NCBI GenBank assembly: GCA_018466975.1
Contig: CM031559.1
Location: 2,170,001-2,234,000 of the forward strand
Length of the DNA stretch: 64,000 bases
Direction of reading: 5' to 3'
Source: Sparassis latifolia
Lineage: Eukaryota; Basidiomycota; Agaricomycetes; Polyporales; Sparassidaceae
The notes under the pieces are model-generated. The model had not been told where the DNA came from. It did not search any database and saw nothing but the letters and a program-made list of their open reading frames with translations. Within the stretch, counting starts at the first letter, position 1, and each line of letters begins with the position of its first letter. The translations under genes and the position numbers were made by a program. Positions 41,751 through 53,480 of this stretch are shown here, piece after piece.

Positions 41751-43203
41751 GATGTGCAACTTTGCCTACAGGCATGTATGCCTGTATCAACTGTCAGCCA
41801 AGTAGAAGATCTGAGGCCTTACTTCTGCAGGCCTCTGAGTGGGCCAAACCGAAAGTTTTCTAATGATGCTGCCTGGGCCCATCCAACAATAGACTTCAAG
41901 TGTATCTGCAAACTCACTGGGCTAATCCATGAACATATCGGTGGAAGCAATAAATGGGCCAACCAGAGGTAAAGACGTACAGCACAGATGGCCCATCCAA
42001 GCAATGGGCATATGAGGGTCTCATTGGCCCATGTTGGCTTGTCGAGGGCACATGTCACTGGTTGACTTGTCCAGATTCAGAGACATTTTTCCTGAGCGGG
42101 ATCTTATGCGAACCTGATAACTGTGATCCTGCAGACATCACAACTGCAAGTTAGAATTATGCAGACTGCTAAGATAATGGGACAGGAGTCGATGTATCGT
42201 CATTGCTCTCCTCATGCTCCTTGTCCCCCACCTGACCCTTCACCCTGCCCGGTCAACACATGCTCATGCAGTATGTTAAAGTAGATTTTTTTTTCTCGGC
42301 ATCCAACGCGACAATGTCTCAGTGGACGTGGGAAAGAGGAAGCAGAAACTGTTGATGTTCCTCTTGGACCTTGCTCTGGGCTGGCCAGGGACATTGGCAT
42401 ATCGAATGCAGTTGAAGAGGAGTTCAAATCATGCTTAGAACTATGGTCATGGTCAAGTAACTGTTTCGTGTTAATTTTCTTAGTGAATCTGTACTCAAGG
42501 AAGTTGGCACAAAAGACGGAATATTATCGGTGACCCGGATATGCCATATGGCCCAGATGTGCCATACTTTTCTCTACAGCTTGATCCTCTTCACCAATTG
42601 GCTCAATAATATTTGCTTATGCTCTCATACATTGTACTTCAATACTGTAAATTTTTGAGAATTACATATGGCCCACTTGGGTCCCACAACAGTCGAGATT
42701 GCTGGAATGTATTTGGCTGGTGCCACCTCGGCATGTCTCCAACATGTTCAACTCTACTCAGAAAAATCCGAAAAAAATTTTCTAGTATATACCCACTTCA
42801 GGGTACCCTTTATCCCTAGCTCTTAGCAACAAGATCTTCTATAGTATGTCATAGTTAAGAGCTTCTTAAGTGTCAGACTGACGATGGTACCTATTATGTC
42901 CTAGGGCATTCTGTGGCATTGCCCAGGGCATAGATAGGGTAGTGGCTGGGCATATGGGATGATTATTATGTGAGATATCCTACTAGGCTAGGACATTAAT
43001 TGTTTATCCCAGTATTACTGATTGTCCCATGGTGTCAGGGATACATAAGGATATCCCACTGTTAGCAGAAGATGTATTTTAGACTGTATATTTGTTGTTT
43101 CATATTTTCATCTACTGCTATACTATATAAACTGTAATTACATAGTACAGTAAATCAGTGCTTTATTAACACTTAATATAAAAATGGGACATTCCATTTT
43201 AAG
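41751..43203. other. Non-coding; possible solo LTR at its right end
   Basis: No supported gene. Between about 42876 (TGTCAGACTGACG) and 43171 (TTATTAACA) there is a TG..CA-bounded AT-rich segment with a TATATAA box near 43126. That would fit a ~300-bp solo LTR, but no target duplication is clear. The stretch ends at the junction with the inverted duplication (43204). Confidence 0.35.
43181..43200. other. Hairpin at the inner breakpoint of the inverted duplication
   Basis: AAAATGG (43181-43187) and CCATTTT (43194-43200) form a perfect 7-bp stem with a 6-base loop. It ends three bases before the right arm begins at 43204. Confidence 0.7.
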
Positions 43204-43972
43204 GCGTACTTGCTTGACTATCGAAGTGGATGGACGTACGTGGCATAGCGTCAAGGGGCTCAGCGATGAGCGATTGTCGACGGAGTTGGGAGGTATCAGA
43301 AGTGTGAAAGTCGAAAGTGTGAGCTGGTGGAGGAAGGGGAGTAGCTTCCAACAGGGCGTGTCGAGGGATTGGCGAGATGCCAGAAGTGTCGAAGTCGAAC
43401 ATTCCACTGGGCGCAGTGGGGGTGGAATCTGAGATGAGTGCACGCTTATGGATTGGCGAAGTGCCACAAGTTTCATCCCAAGTTGGCACCAAAGGGTCAG
43501 GAATAAGTGTGCGACTTCCCTCCACAGGCACCACAGATCCAGATGATGCCTGTACCTTAGGCGAGGTGTGGCAGTGGAAATGCTCATGTGGCGAGTTGGA
43601 TGGTGCAAATGGAGCTGCCAGGGACGGGGTAGTGCGGCGAGGCACGATGGGTGTCTGAGAAGCAGAGTGGAGAGGCAAGGAGATCTGGGCAGATCCAGGA
43701 GAGTCAAGGAGATCCGAAATGAGTGGACAATGGGGCTCAGCGATACTATCCTCCTCATCCAACTCGCCCATCGTAATGTCCAGCGTGTCAGGAGGTTCCG
43801 CGTCACTGGCCATGGCAGGTAGATTGTGGTGAGCAGACAAGTCTTCGATCAGTCCTGGATCGTGGGAGATCAGTTGTAGAAAGGGGATTGATATGACATA
43901 GAAAGGTCAGATAACGTCACAAAGGAGTCAGATTCCACAAGGAGAGCAATAGAACTTACTGTTGGGAGCCAT
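43204..43972 (-). pseudogene. Gene D, truncated copy (right arm)
   Basis: From ATG 43972 with the same mini-exon and intron as the left copy. It reads to SIHFDSQAS and is cut at the duplication boundary. It lacks the last repeats and the whole 3' half, so it is a broken copy. It lies head-to-head with gene C at 44183. Confidence 0.75.
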
Positions 43973-44182
43973 GAGAACTTGCGGCAGGTCACACTGACCT
44001 TGAGAGACTTGAGAAATCGCACAAGTCCAGCGATCACATGCAAAGCACGTGGTCACATGGCGTGTGAAGTTGAACTTGGTGCAGATCACGTCTGCCAGTT
44101 CATAGTGTTGTCTGCTCTGCCTCCGCTGTACTGCAACCTCTGCTTTTGAAACACCCTCACGCTTTCTTCTGCCAAGCTCACC

Positions 44183-47100
44183 ATGCCTCTGGATATCGAC
44201 CCCAACTATGTTCTGCAGGCCGCGCGACTGATGGCCATTGTTGCAGCAGCGCCTCACCAGGATGACCCTCGCTATCTGGACTGGGAGATGAGGATTTACC
44301 TCGAAGTGGTAAGTCATCGGTCGAAGGTCTGGTATGCACTTACCGAATATGCCACACAGAGTCGGCTTGAAAAGAGTTTCCCGCAGCCCTTGAAGTCGTT
44401 GAGGATGCCTGGCATCATCATCAGCGCATTGCTGGAATTCACCCAGGCATACCAGCAGAAGGCCCTGGCATGGCTGGACCACATATCGAACGATGATGAG
44501 AGGATATATAAGAGGTACCCTCTGGCTGTGAGCGAGTATGGGGAGTGTGAGGACCTGGGAAGGCAGTGGTGGACTGAAGGTGAGTCACAAGTGTTGTGAG
44601 GCATTGAGCAACACACTGACTGCACCAGATCCATATTGCAAGCTGCCACTGGTGAAGAGTACGCCAGCGACCGGCTCGGGCAATGTGCCAGCCGATGACA
44701 ACACCCAGGGACGTGGCACGGAGGACTTGGGGACTGGGGACCTCATCACCAAGGGGAAAGGCAAGGAGAGAGCTGTCAACGATGCCGGGACAGGCATGGT
44801 GGGTGATCGTATCGTCCACGTGGAGGTGGGGGAGGACAAGGGAAAGGGAAAGAGCAAGGAGAAGGTGCAGGGGAAGGCAGCGCATGCGATGAGTGAGGAA
44901 GAGGATGAGAGAGAGGGAGAGGGAGAGGAGCAGGAGGCGAGGACAATGGCGATGCCAACAATGATGACGGTGATGAGAACGATGATGCCGACAAAGATGA
45001 CGATGATGAGATGGCGGAAGACGTGCCGAGTGCAGGCCAGCCCGAATCCATTGAGGTCGATGTGGCGTCGCCTGCTCTGCCAACTGCCAGACCAACATCG
45101 ATCTCACCAGCTGCCGCACCACTCCAAAAGTGCAAGGCCGTCATCACGGAGTCAAGTGAGGAGAGTGAGAATGAGGAGGCGGCTCTGAAGGTGAAGCAGA
45201 TGAAGCCGATCGAGGTCACAAAGGAGAAAGGCGAGGCCCCGACCACCTCTGCTCAAGCCCAGCATGTCCAGAACAGGATGGCGCAGACTGAGGTGAAGGG
45301 CTTGAAGGTGAGCAGGAAGAGCGGGAAGAGGAAGGTGAAGAAGTCGAGCGATGAAGAGGAAGTACTGACCACCAAGCTGCCAAAGAAGAAGCGTGCGACG
45401 AGAGAATACAAGAGCAAGGAGTTCATCGAAAGCGAAGATGAGACTCCGGCACCGCCTTTCAATCTACCTGCCAAGACTGCAGGGGACTCTAACGCGGGTG
45501 TTGCGAAGATAAATGCCCCTGCCAAACCTGTCAAACAGACAATGAGGATCACAGTGTCGCCTCATGTCACACCGAAGGTGAAGGCAAAGGGGAAGGCAAA
45601 GGCGACGGGGAAGGTGAAGGCAAAGGCGACAGGGAAGGCAAAGGCGATGGCATCGCAGAAGGACAAGTGGAAAAAGACGTCCACCCACGTGTCTGACTTC
45701 ATGTGGGCACATGCAACGGATTCGGTGAGTAACGATCTTGTGAGACATTGACCTGTGCTAATGTTCCTGCAGCTCGTCCCTTGCGTCGGCTGCCAGGAGA
45801 AATAGTGGCCATGCAAGCTCAACACCACCAACTTCGGTCGGTGCCTCGAATGTGCAGCATGAGGCATCAGTTGCAGCATCGTGCCGAGGAACATGGATGG
45901 CGTGTCCCTGTGAGGAAACTCTCACACCACACAGCGTGAGTTCCAAGAGATGTGCGCAGGGCTGGTGTTAGAGGGCAAGCCACTGCCCACGTCGCCACCT
46001 CCATATGACGTTAAGGTCGACTCCAATGAGCCCGACGGTGCAGAACCCATGGTCATGGGAGCGTCGAAGCGCAAGCCGCCGAAGAAGACCAAGACGCGCA
46101 ATGCTGCAGCATCCAGCTCCAAGGTCAAGGGTGGCGAGGAGGTCGAGGCGACAAAGCAGAAGGCGACCGCCATGCCCTATGAAGCCAATGCTGAAGGCGA
46201 GGCCTCGGTGGAGAAATCGTCGAAGTCCAAGTGCGCCACCGAGTCCGCCACCGCCACTGGAGCTGTGGCTCTGTCCAACTCTGGCGAGGTCGCCAACTCT
46301 GGCGAGGTCACCAACTCTGGTGAGGTCTCCAAGTCTGGTGCACCTGCCAAGTCTGGTGCAGTCGCCAAACCTGGCAAAGGTAAGAAGTCAGGACCCAAGC
46401 CAAAGCTGGTGAGGAGCCAAAACTCAGGTGTGCAAGATGGTGGTGAGGTCACCAGGACCTCAGTACGTGAGGCGGATGAGGTCCCGCCTGCCAAGTCTGT
46501 TGCGAAGGAGGGTGGGCAGATGACAAGGGTGGCAATGGGAGGTTGCTCAGGCCCAATGGTGCTCGTGATCACCAGGAAGGCCAAGGTGAATGCTCGGAAG
46601 GCAGCAGCCAAGGCGCCTCTGGTGGAAGGCGATGGTATGGAGGAAGCCGCCAGGCTGGCAATGGAGGCGGTGCAGGCTAGGGCCTTCCAAACAGGGCCAG
46701 CTGCTCCGCTGCAAGCTAGCAGCAGCAAGCGCATGCTGACACCAGTCGCCGACAAACCAGAGGATGTGCCAGAGTTTCGGGCAGAGGTGGCGGAGGATCA
46801 GGTAAGCAGGACATCTTGTCGCAGCTGGAGTCGATGTAACCATGAAACAGCGCACGTCCTTGGAGTGGCCACACGATGATCGGCAGCATTCACTGCTGAC
46901 ACGCCACGAGATGAGTGCAGGAGCTGCCGAGGTGGCACAGGAGGTGACACCCTCCCTGGAGGTATCCAAGGCGTCGAAGGGAGTGAAGTCCTCCGCATCA
47001 GCGAAGGCGGGACACGTCGATGGAGGGCGAAGGCCAGCAAAGAAGGGCACCACACTGGACCACAAGGCAGTGAAGAAGGAGGCAGAGGCGAAAAGGGACA

Positions 47101-47917
47101 CGAAGGCGAATCGTCTCAGAGCAGTGCCTCCAACCAGCAAGGGTGAGTGCACCCGCCACAGGGTCGAATCCATGCAGCGCTGACCAGGGATACAGCACCC
47201 CACTTGCGCGATGTCCAGTGAGTGTCGACAGGAAGTCCTGCTCTGGCGAATGAAGGCGACACCACCAGTGGTGAAGAAACCTTGCAGTCATCCAACGATG
47301 ACTGCGTGAATTGTGCTGAGTTGTGACAGGAGTTCCTGGCGCACAAGGATGGGATGGAAGTCCAATTCCAGGAGAGGATGGCGGACCTCAACACCGTCAA
47401 GGCGGAGATCACAGCGGTGCTCCAGCGAATGAACCCGCCATCCGCACTTCAAGAAAATGCCCGAAGCATTCACAAAGAGGCCAAGTTGGCGATGGAAGAG
47501 TTTCGCAGGCCGGTCACCATTGAGCTTCAGGAGAGCATGAAGTTGGCAGTGGTGGACCTGCGTCGTAAGCGACATTGCCTGCCAGAGCTCAAGGAGAAGG
47601 TCAACAGGTTGGAGCAAGGCGCAAACCAGACGGTGAGCCAGGCGGACATCGAGAAGCTGCAGGGTGAATTGGCCGATCTCCGTCATTCGATGGAGCTCCA
47701 GGCAGCATGGTCAGACAGCATGGAGAAGGAGCTCAGGTCTTCAGCGGCAGAGGCGATCGCTCAAGTGAGCAAGCTGGAGATGGAGTTGACACTCGCCAAA
47801 GAGGATTCGATGGCGGTGGCGACGTCCGCTTTGGATGAAGCAAAGAAGGTGATGAAGGAGGTGGCGACAGCGAGAGAGGAAACCTCGCTGGTGGCGAAGT
47901 CTTTGGATGCATTCTGA
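44183..47917 (+). pseudogene. Gene C, coiled-coil protein with Zn2Cys6-like cluster (right arm)
   Basis: ATG 44183 (MPLDIDPNYVLQAARLMAIV). Introns at 44309-44359, 44580-44628 and 45725-45772 are clear. After a low-complexity region rich in Lys, Glu and Asp, the exon from 45773 reads a cysteine pattern CX2CX6CX9CX2CX6C (CVGC, WPCK, GRCLECAA, ISCS). This is exactly the spacing of GAL4-type Zn2Cys6 DNA-binding clusters. Two codons inside it are stops (TAG 45803, TGA 45860) and a third follows (TGA 45911). All are explained by C-to-T from Gln or Arg codons. A long Ala/Lys/Ser tail with NSGEV repeats and a C-terminal coiled coil (47354-47917) ends in SLDAF. Less indel damage than the left copy. 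If once functional, a DNA- or chromatin-binding factor of the mobile unit is plausible; this is inference. Confidence 0.6.
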
Positions 47918-48347
47918 GAGAAGGTCGACTCCGCCATGGTCTTCACCGCTTTTCGCCCTGATAGCCACAATGTGTAGTCATTAGAATATTGATATACATG
48001 CTTTTTAGCCTAGCATGGAATCTCCATGCACTCAATTCGCCACCGCCACTCCAAGTCAACTGAATGTCTGCTGAAGTTCTTGCCCACTCCCCTCGCCATC
48101 ACCACCATCTCCATGGCTTTACCTATGTAGATCTATGGGTCACATTATAGAAGGCAAAACAATGTGGAAGCCTACGAGTCTACGTTGAACTGGAGTTATA
48201 TTGTCAAGGTCTGGTGCTGCCACTGTGGGTCTTGCAACCTGCGCCAACTTGGCCACTCTCTTTCACTTTGGCGGCTGCTTTCCCCAGATGCACTGGCTTC
48301 AGCTTGGTTTCTCCCTTGTCCTTGACCTCTGGGGTCTGAGGTAGAGC

Positions 48348-49412
48348 TCATCTTCGCTTTGCGGGAGGCTTGTCACCATCATCCGAGTCCTCGGCCCTCG
48401 CATTCTTCTTCCTCGGCGAGGCCACTACCAACTCGTCCCGAGTATCACATCCACGCTTCCGAGGTGGCAGATTGTCTTCGCCAGAGCTGTCTTCGCCATC
48501 GGGCTCAGGATGTGCTGGTTGACATTTCCGCTTTGGATCAGAAAGCTTCTTCAAATCTTTAACAGCTCCTAGTGGATGCTGACTACGGGTATTCTTGGTG
48601 GGCGACTCATCCATCGCTTGACACTGACTGCGAGTGATCCTGCTGGGGATATTACTCTGAAGGGCATCGGTGATCGACCTTCCCTGGAGCACTTTGGCTT
48701 GACCTGATGGATGGCCTTCTGTGGCTGCCACCTTCCTCATCTTAGGTATAAATGGAGGTGGTGGCGGTCGTTCAGCACCACTGCTAGGTATGGACAAGTG
48801 TGCATTGTCCTCTTCATCATCATCAGAGGCCCCACCACTGGTCTCCTGGCTCAGCCCTTCATCTCCTCCACTTGGAATGATTGGGTTGTTGGCCATGGCA
48901 GCAGGCTGGTGAGCCTTGTAAACTTTGGCAGCAGTAGCAGCGCCATTGTGAGTTCTTGCAGAGGCATCACCTTCCTGCTCCTCCTGGCCCCCAAGGCCAT
49001 CACCACCTTGAGGGGCACTGCGTATGGCAGGCTTGCTCACTGGCTTCACCATGGCATGGGTGACGTTCCCTTCCACCATGTCCAAGGTAATGATCTCACA
49101 ACAGCGAAGCAGCTGCTCTACTGCGTCGAATGAGATCGCCGAGTTCACCACATAGTCAGAAAGGTTCGTCGGTTCGCCCTCCTCAATGAACTGAGATCGT
49201 GTGAGGTCCCTCAGCACCATACCAATCACGAGTGCAGATTGTTGTACGCCCTGTGGATGTAAGAACCGATATTTTGTCAGCCATGGTTTGTCACCCAACC
49301 AGTTCTCAACGATGTCAAAGTTGTCCACTGCATGAAATGACGGTGGGAGGTAGCGCTGGCCATACGACCATTCGCTCCAGGGAATCGGATCATACCTGGC
49401 GAAACGATACAC
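48348..49412 (-). CDS. Gene B, open copy (right arm), 354 residues
   Basis: An uninterrupted frame from the exon start near 49412 (MYRFARYDPIPWSEWSYGQR) to SPRKKNARAEDSDDGDKPPA and a stop at 48348. The first third is ordered (NFDIVENWLGDKPWLTKYRF, SALVIGMVLRDLTRSQFIEE). The rest is acidic, Pro-rich and Lys/Arg-rich at the end, like a nuclear protein tail. A preceding short exon lies beyond an intron (about 49413-49475), so the true N-terminus is farther upstream and may be joined to gene A. It is the only long open cargo frame in either arm. Function unknown; related proteins in mushrooms occur in many copies. Confidence 0.55.
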   Translation of the reverse strand: MYRFARYDPIPWSEWSYGQRYLPPSFHAVDNFDIVENWLGDKPWLTKYRFLHPQGVQQSALVIGMVLRDLTRSQFIEEGEPTNLSDYVVNSAISFDAVEQLLRCCEIITLDMVEGNVTHAMVKPVSKPAIRSAPQGGDGLGGQEEQEGDASARTHNGAATAAKVYKAHQPAAMANNPIIPSGGDEGLSQETSGGASDDDEEDNAHLSIPSSGAERPPPPPFIPKMRKVAATEGHPSGQAKVLQGRSITDALQSNIPSRITRSQCQAMDESPTKNTRSQHPLGAVKDLKKLSDPKRKCQPAHPEPDGEDSSGEDNLPPRKRGCDTRDELVVASPRKKNARAEDSDDGDKPPAKRR

Positions 49413-49723
49413 CTGGGGCTATATGATGGATGATCAATGGTGGCTATGAATCCCCACGAAAGGAGCTCACCACAGTCGCAATCTTGACTTGCTTCAGCAT
49501 ATCCTGGTATCGCAGTTTGACGGAAAGCATGGCGAGAAACACATCTCTCCTTTTGACGATGTGGGGCTCGGCCTTAAAGCTCAAGCCTCAGCTCCTTTGT
49601 ACTGGGCTCCAGTTCACTGGATGCTTCATCAGTCTCCTCTGTGTCAAATCTGTGCAGTGTGCCCAGAGAAAGGTCTTGGCGACCTTGCTTTTCCTTCATC
49701 TTGGCACCACCACTACCGCTCGC

Positions 49724-51649
49724 TTAAGGTGCACTGCCATTGGTAGACTTGTGTCCGTTCGTGGTGGCGACAGTCTTGCCCTTCCCTTTATTCACAATTA
49801 TGCTCTCGCCATCCTCTGAATCTTCATCGCTGGCCAGATCTTCTTCAGAACCCATGCTGGGTATATCTGGCGAACTCCGATGAGAGTCTTGGCTGCTTCT
49901 GGAATCATCTTCAGAGTTGTATGCATCTTTCATCTTGCATTTACACCCACCGCCTTTGGCTCCGCCAGGGGCAGCTTTGCCCTTTGTCGCCTTCGATGCC
50001 ACCTTTCCCGTGACCTTGCGCACAGATTTACCCTTCTTCTTCACCTTCCCTGCCTTCTTCGGTGTGAGTGCTTCTTAGACCTTGTGTTCAGATCCTTCTT
50101 CTAATGCCTGTGCTGATCCGTCAAGTGGTGGAAGAGGATCATACTTGGCGGGAGCAGCTTTGCCATCCTTGTCGAAGTACTGGGTGAATCACATGGTCTG
50201 CTCAGGTCCATGTTCCTCTTGGCATGCCCACCAGTGGTCGAGAAGGGCACGAATGGGAACACTTGTCAACTTTGAGGGATTGATCCACTGGAAGTTCTCA
50301 GGTAGCATCTCTGCTACAATAACCTCATTGATGTCATCTATGCTGTTCAGCTTCGTCCATGGCGACTTGCAGTTCCGAACACCCTTCGCCAATGCTGTAA
50401 ACTGGTCAGCATCTCCCAATACCCAGTGGGAGTGTCATACCGTAGTGATGATTCATGAAGTCTCGAACTTGTACCTTCATCACCTTAAGAGGCGCTTCCA
50501 CCATACCTTCAGGCACTGATGGGAGCAGAGGAAAACCATTGGCCATCAACCGAATCTTGTCCATGGCCCGCATGCAATTGGCAGGTGTCTTCTTCACCAT
50601 CACCATAGTCTCAGTCACACCTAAGGAATCAGGTCAGTGTGCCAGCGACAATGCAACTGAGTTCTTCTTACCGTATTCGCCTTTGGCCCACTCAGAGAAC
50701 ACCTTTGCTGGAGGCTGGTAAGCACACAGCCACCCAGGATAGGCCCCAAATGGAGTTCCATTGGTGATGGCATGGTTGACCTCCACCCTTCACTCGGGGG
50801 TTAGCAGATGGTGACAGTCGGATGGTCTACACTCACATCTCTACCTTTAGACTCCCCACTTCCTTCGGATATGCTAGCATGAATGCCATGCGAACGCCCA
50901 TGGTGTCCCACATAGTCTTGGCGAACTTCTTCAGATATTGCATCATTCGCTGCTCCCTCAGCCTGTCTTAGGTTAGGTTTTGTCTTATGCTATGTGACAG
51001 GAGGTACGCACTTCATTTTCATCTTATCATCCAGAGTGCCATTCTGCCAACTCTCCACCTTTTCCTCATACGCCTTCTGCTCCTCCTTGGACAGTTTTGC
51101 CCATTTGGCACTCCGTGCCACTCTTCACACCTTGGAGACCTTTTCTACCATGAGTGCTCTCATGGCCTCAGTCACCTTGTCCCTCTCCAGTGCATCCCAC
51201 ACCTTGAAGGCATTGGGCTTGCCAGAAACATGCATACACTTTTTCGTCACTTTCTCCTGCACATGGTGGGCATGGTTATTGAGCCACTCTCAGATTTTCT
51301 GCGGTGAGAGTTAGTGGGGACCTCACAGACATGAAACACTGCTCACAGTTTCCACAATGATGTCATCATAATTTGACGCATCGACAAAGTGTGTCTTCAG
51401 CTTCTGGCACAAGCTCTGAACCAGAGTCTTGCGACCCTTGGCATCTGCCATGTCATAAGACTGCAGCTTCTCAGAGAGTATGGGCTGATGCTCCATCAAA
51501 ATTACAAATCTCATTGGCATGCTTTCTCGATGTTGAGGATGAGATTTTTGTGTTGGGGCAGTGAAGGGGGTCGATAGTTCAATGGGCAGTGCTCTGTCCA
51601 TTTCCTCGTCGGCCACCCACAACTCAACATGCACGTGCTGATGGCCCAT
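49724..51649 (-). pseudogene. Gene A, Agaricomycete-only cargo protein (right arm)
   Basis: Mirror of the left-arm gene A with the same exons and the same shared C-to-T type stops (for example the TCA complements near 51295 and 51125). It differs in a short block near 49860: CCAGATATACCCAGCATGG here, against a segment in the left arm that copies a downstream GAGGATGGCGAGAGCAT word. It also lacks a few bases near 51170. It begins divergently from TET, with about 550 bp between the two start codons. Function unknown. Confidence 0.6.
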
Positions 51650-52197
51650 TTGGGCTTACACCAATTACCCTCCTCGCCATGGTGTGTGGTGACTGCTGAA
51701 GCATTGTATGTGTATTTTTCGCAGTGGCGGGAGGTGGTGGTAGGTATGCACTAGCATTCATGCCTAATAAAAGGCAATGTTGAACACCGCTTCTATAGAA
51801 AAACACACCACACCAACTCTATCTCGCGAATGCTGGGCAGAGGCAATCTGGCAATCATCTGCATGCCAATCTGTGGGATAAAAGGCTTCCTCGGAGTTAG
51901 GCTCAGCCAATTAGATGGCAATGACGAAGGGCCTAGACATGGCGGACCACCCGGCCCGTGATCTGGCATGGTGGCATGAAGTCCAGCTCAGCGGCATGAT
52001 GAACATGTGAGATGTGCAAGGGACGTGCTTGCAAGCAATATGCAGGCAGATGAATGCATACTGTTCTTTGCCATTCTGGCCCCTCCTACATTCTCCCCTG
52101 CATCTGCAAGCCAACTGCCTGAGCCCGCCATACACCTGTGCGTTCCTTCAACCGATGCATGCTGTAATCATCCCATTGATTGGCAGACAGTATCAAG

Positions 52198-53480
52198 ATG
52201 AGCAATCTGTCACCCATGCCACTGACTGATCAGATTGCAGGAGTCTTGGAGCTCATGTTTCGCCAGAAGCTCTATCTGACCACTCATGCAGCCCATTCTG
52301 CGCCATCCATAGAAGTGCCTCCGTCCATGCCATCCGCCCTCCTATTGGAGTGCAATGGCATTGCAGATGCTCTTGTGAAGGCCATACGTAATCCTGGTAG
52401 TCATTAGTCTTGCTGCAGGTCTGATCACACTGATCATGCCATTGTAATAGTAAGGCTGTAGTGGGACATTGATAGATATTGTGACAGCCTTTTGATTCAG
52501 CTCACAGGGCAGAATGAAGTCCTCAAGGCAGAACTGGAACGGAAGTGGCCTCCTCCATTTGGTGAGAGCGAAATACGCATAGACCAGCCTGCCACCCTCG
52601 TGGACATGCATGGACGCATCTTGGCTTGGATACTTCCAAGAGTGTTGATACCAGACCGCCAGGTGAGTGGCTTGCCCAGCCTTGCACTGTGATCTGACAA
52701 ATTTGTCAGATGAAGATGCTCCAAGCGACCAGGGCCCTACACCCAGCAATAGCAGCCAGTAAGCCTTCCAGCACCACTGCCAGTTGGCGACACAACCCCT
52801 TGTACTTCTTGCCTCCTGAGAAGTGTGCCCAATTCCCAGTGGGCTCCTTGTGTCTCTCGCCAGGTTGGTTCCAACAAGTAAGAGAGGTGGGTCTCCTCGC
52901 CACGCCATTTGCCTTGCGTCTGAACAGCCTTTGCAGCATATGGAGTCTGGGAGGCTGGAGACCTCCACCAGCCTGAAGCTTGAGGGCGGAAGAAGTTGGC
53001 TACATGATATTTATGACTCCTCCGCATTGTTGGGCGCCATCCTGGTCATCGTTCACCCAATGCTATATGCCACAGGATGCCAGTGCTTGGGTTTGATCCA
53101 GCAAGACCCAGAATTGCGAGAGATGGTGCTGAACTGGTCATCGCCATTCAATGCACTCCAGGTGATCGCCAACTGGGAAACTCCTTTCCACCGAGATAGC
53201 AAGACAAGATACACATTCTACAACCTGTTGGCGACTTTGGGCAACTACACTTGCGCGTGGTTAAACTTCCCCACCATGCATGTCGCCATCGATTATAGTC
53301 CTGGAACCATTGTAGCCTTCTGTGGGAAGGCGATTCATCATGGTGTCACTCGAGCAGATGGCGAAAGGCTCGTCTATGCATACTTCATGTGAGAGGGTGT
53401 CCAGAACAGGCTGGGCATTCCGGCACCCCACTGGATGCAAGCTTTATATTACGCCTCACACATTGGCATGTGCACAGTTC
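52198..53480 (+). pseudogene. TET/JBP-family 2-oxoglutarate/Fe(II) dioxygenase
   Basis: Exons: 52198-~52390 (MSNLSPMPLTDQIAG), ~52492-52662 (QPATLVDMHGRILAWILP), 52710-52877 (MKMLQATRALHPAI..SLCLSPGWFQQ), 52937 onward (HMESGRLETSTSLKLEGGRS). The catalytic fold shows FHRD (His 53189-53191, Asp 53195-53197: iron ligands), TFYNLLATLGNY, PGTIVAFCGKAIHHGV (third iron ligand His) and GERLVYAYFM (2-oxoglutarate region). TET/JBP enzymes oxidise 5-methylcytosine or thymine in DNA. Agaricomycete versions are expanded and linked with KDZ transposons (Iyer et al. 2014). One in-frame TGA (53390-53392) comes after the whole core, where the family has Arg (FM-R-EGVQNRLGIPAPHWM). The core would survive truncation there, so residual activity is conceivable. 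The intron at 52663-52709 carries the duplication breakpoint. KDZ follows on the same strand. Confidence 0.85.
52692..52711. other. 20-bp perfect palindrome at the outer breakpoint
   Basis: ATCTGACAAATTTGTCAGAT is its own reverse complement. It starts three bases after the end of the right arm (52688) and overlaps the acceptor of TET intron 2 and the next ATG. A palindrome at a rearrangement boundary suggests a hairpin- or microhomology-mediated event. Confidence 0.8.

Larger units (their letters stand above)
43204..52688 (-). repeat. Right arm of the 9.5-kb inverted duplication
   Basis: Reverse complement of 8869-18348. It contains, left to right, gene D truncated (minus), gene C (plus), gene B and gene A (minus) and the first exons of TET (plus). 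It ends at 52688 inside the second TET intron, and TET continues intact beyond. At the other end gene D is cut at 43204. Gene B is open here but frameshifted in the left arm. Mutations shared by both arms predate the duplication; private ones postdate it. Confidence 0.95.
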
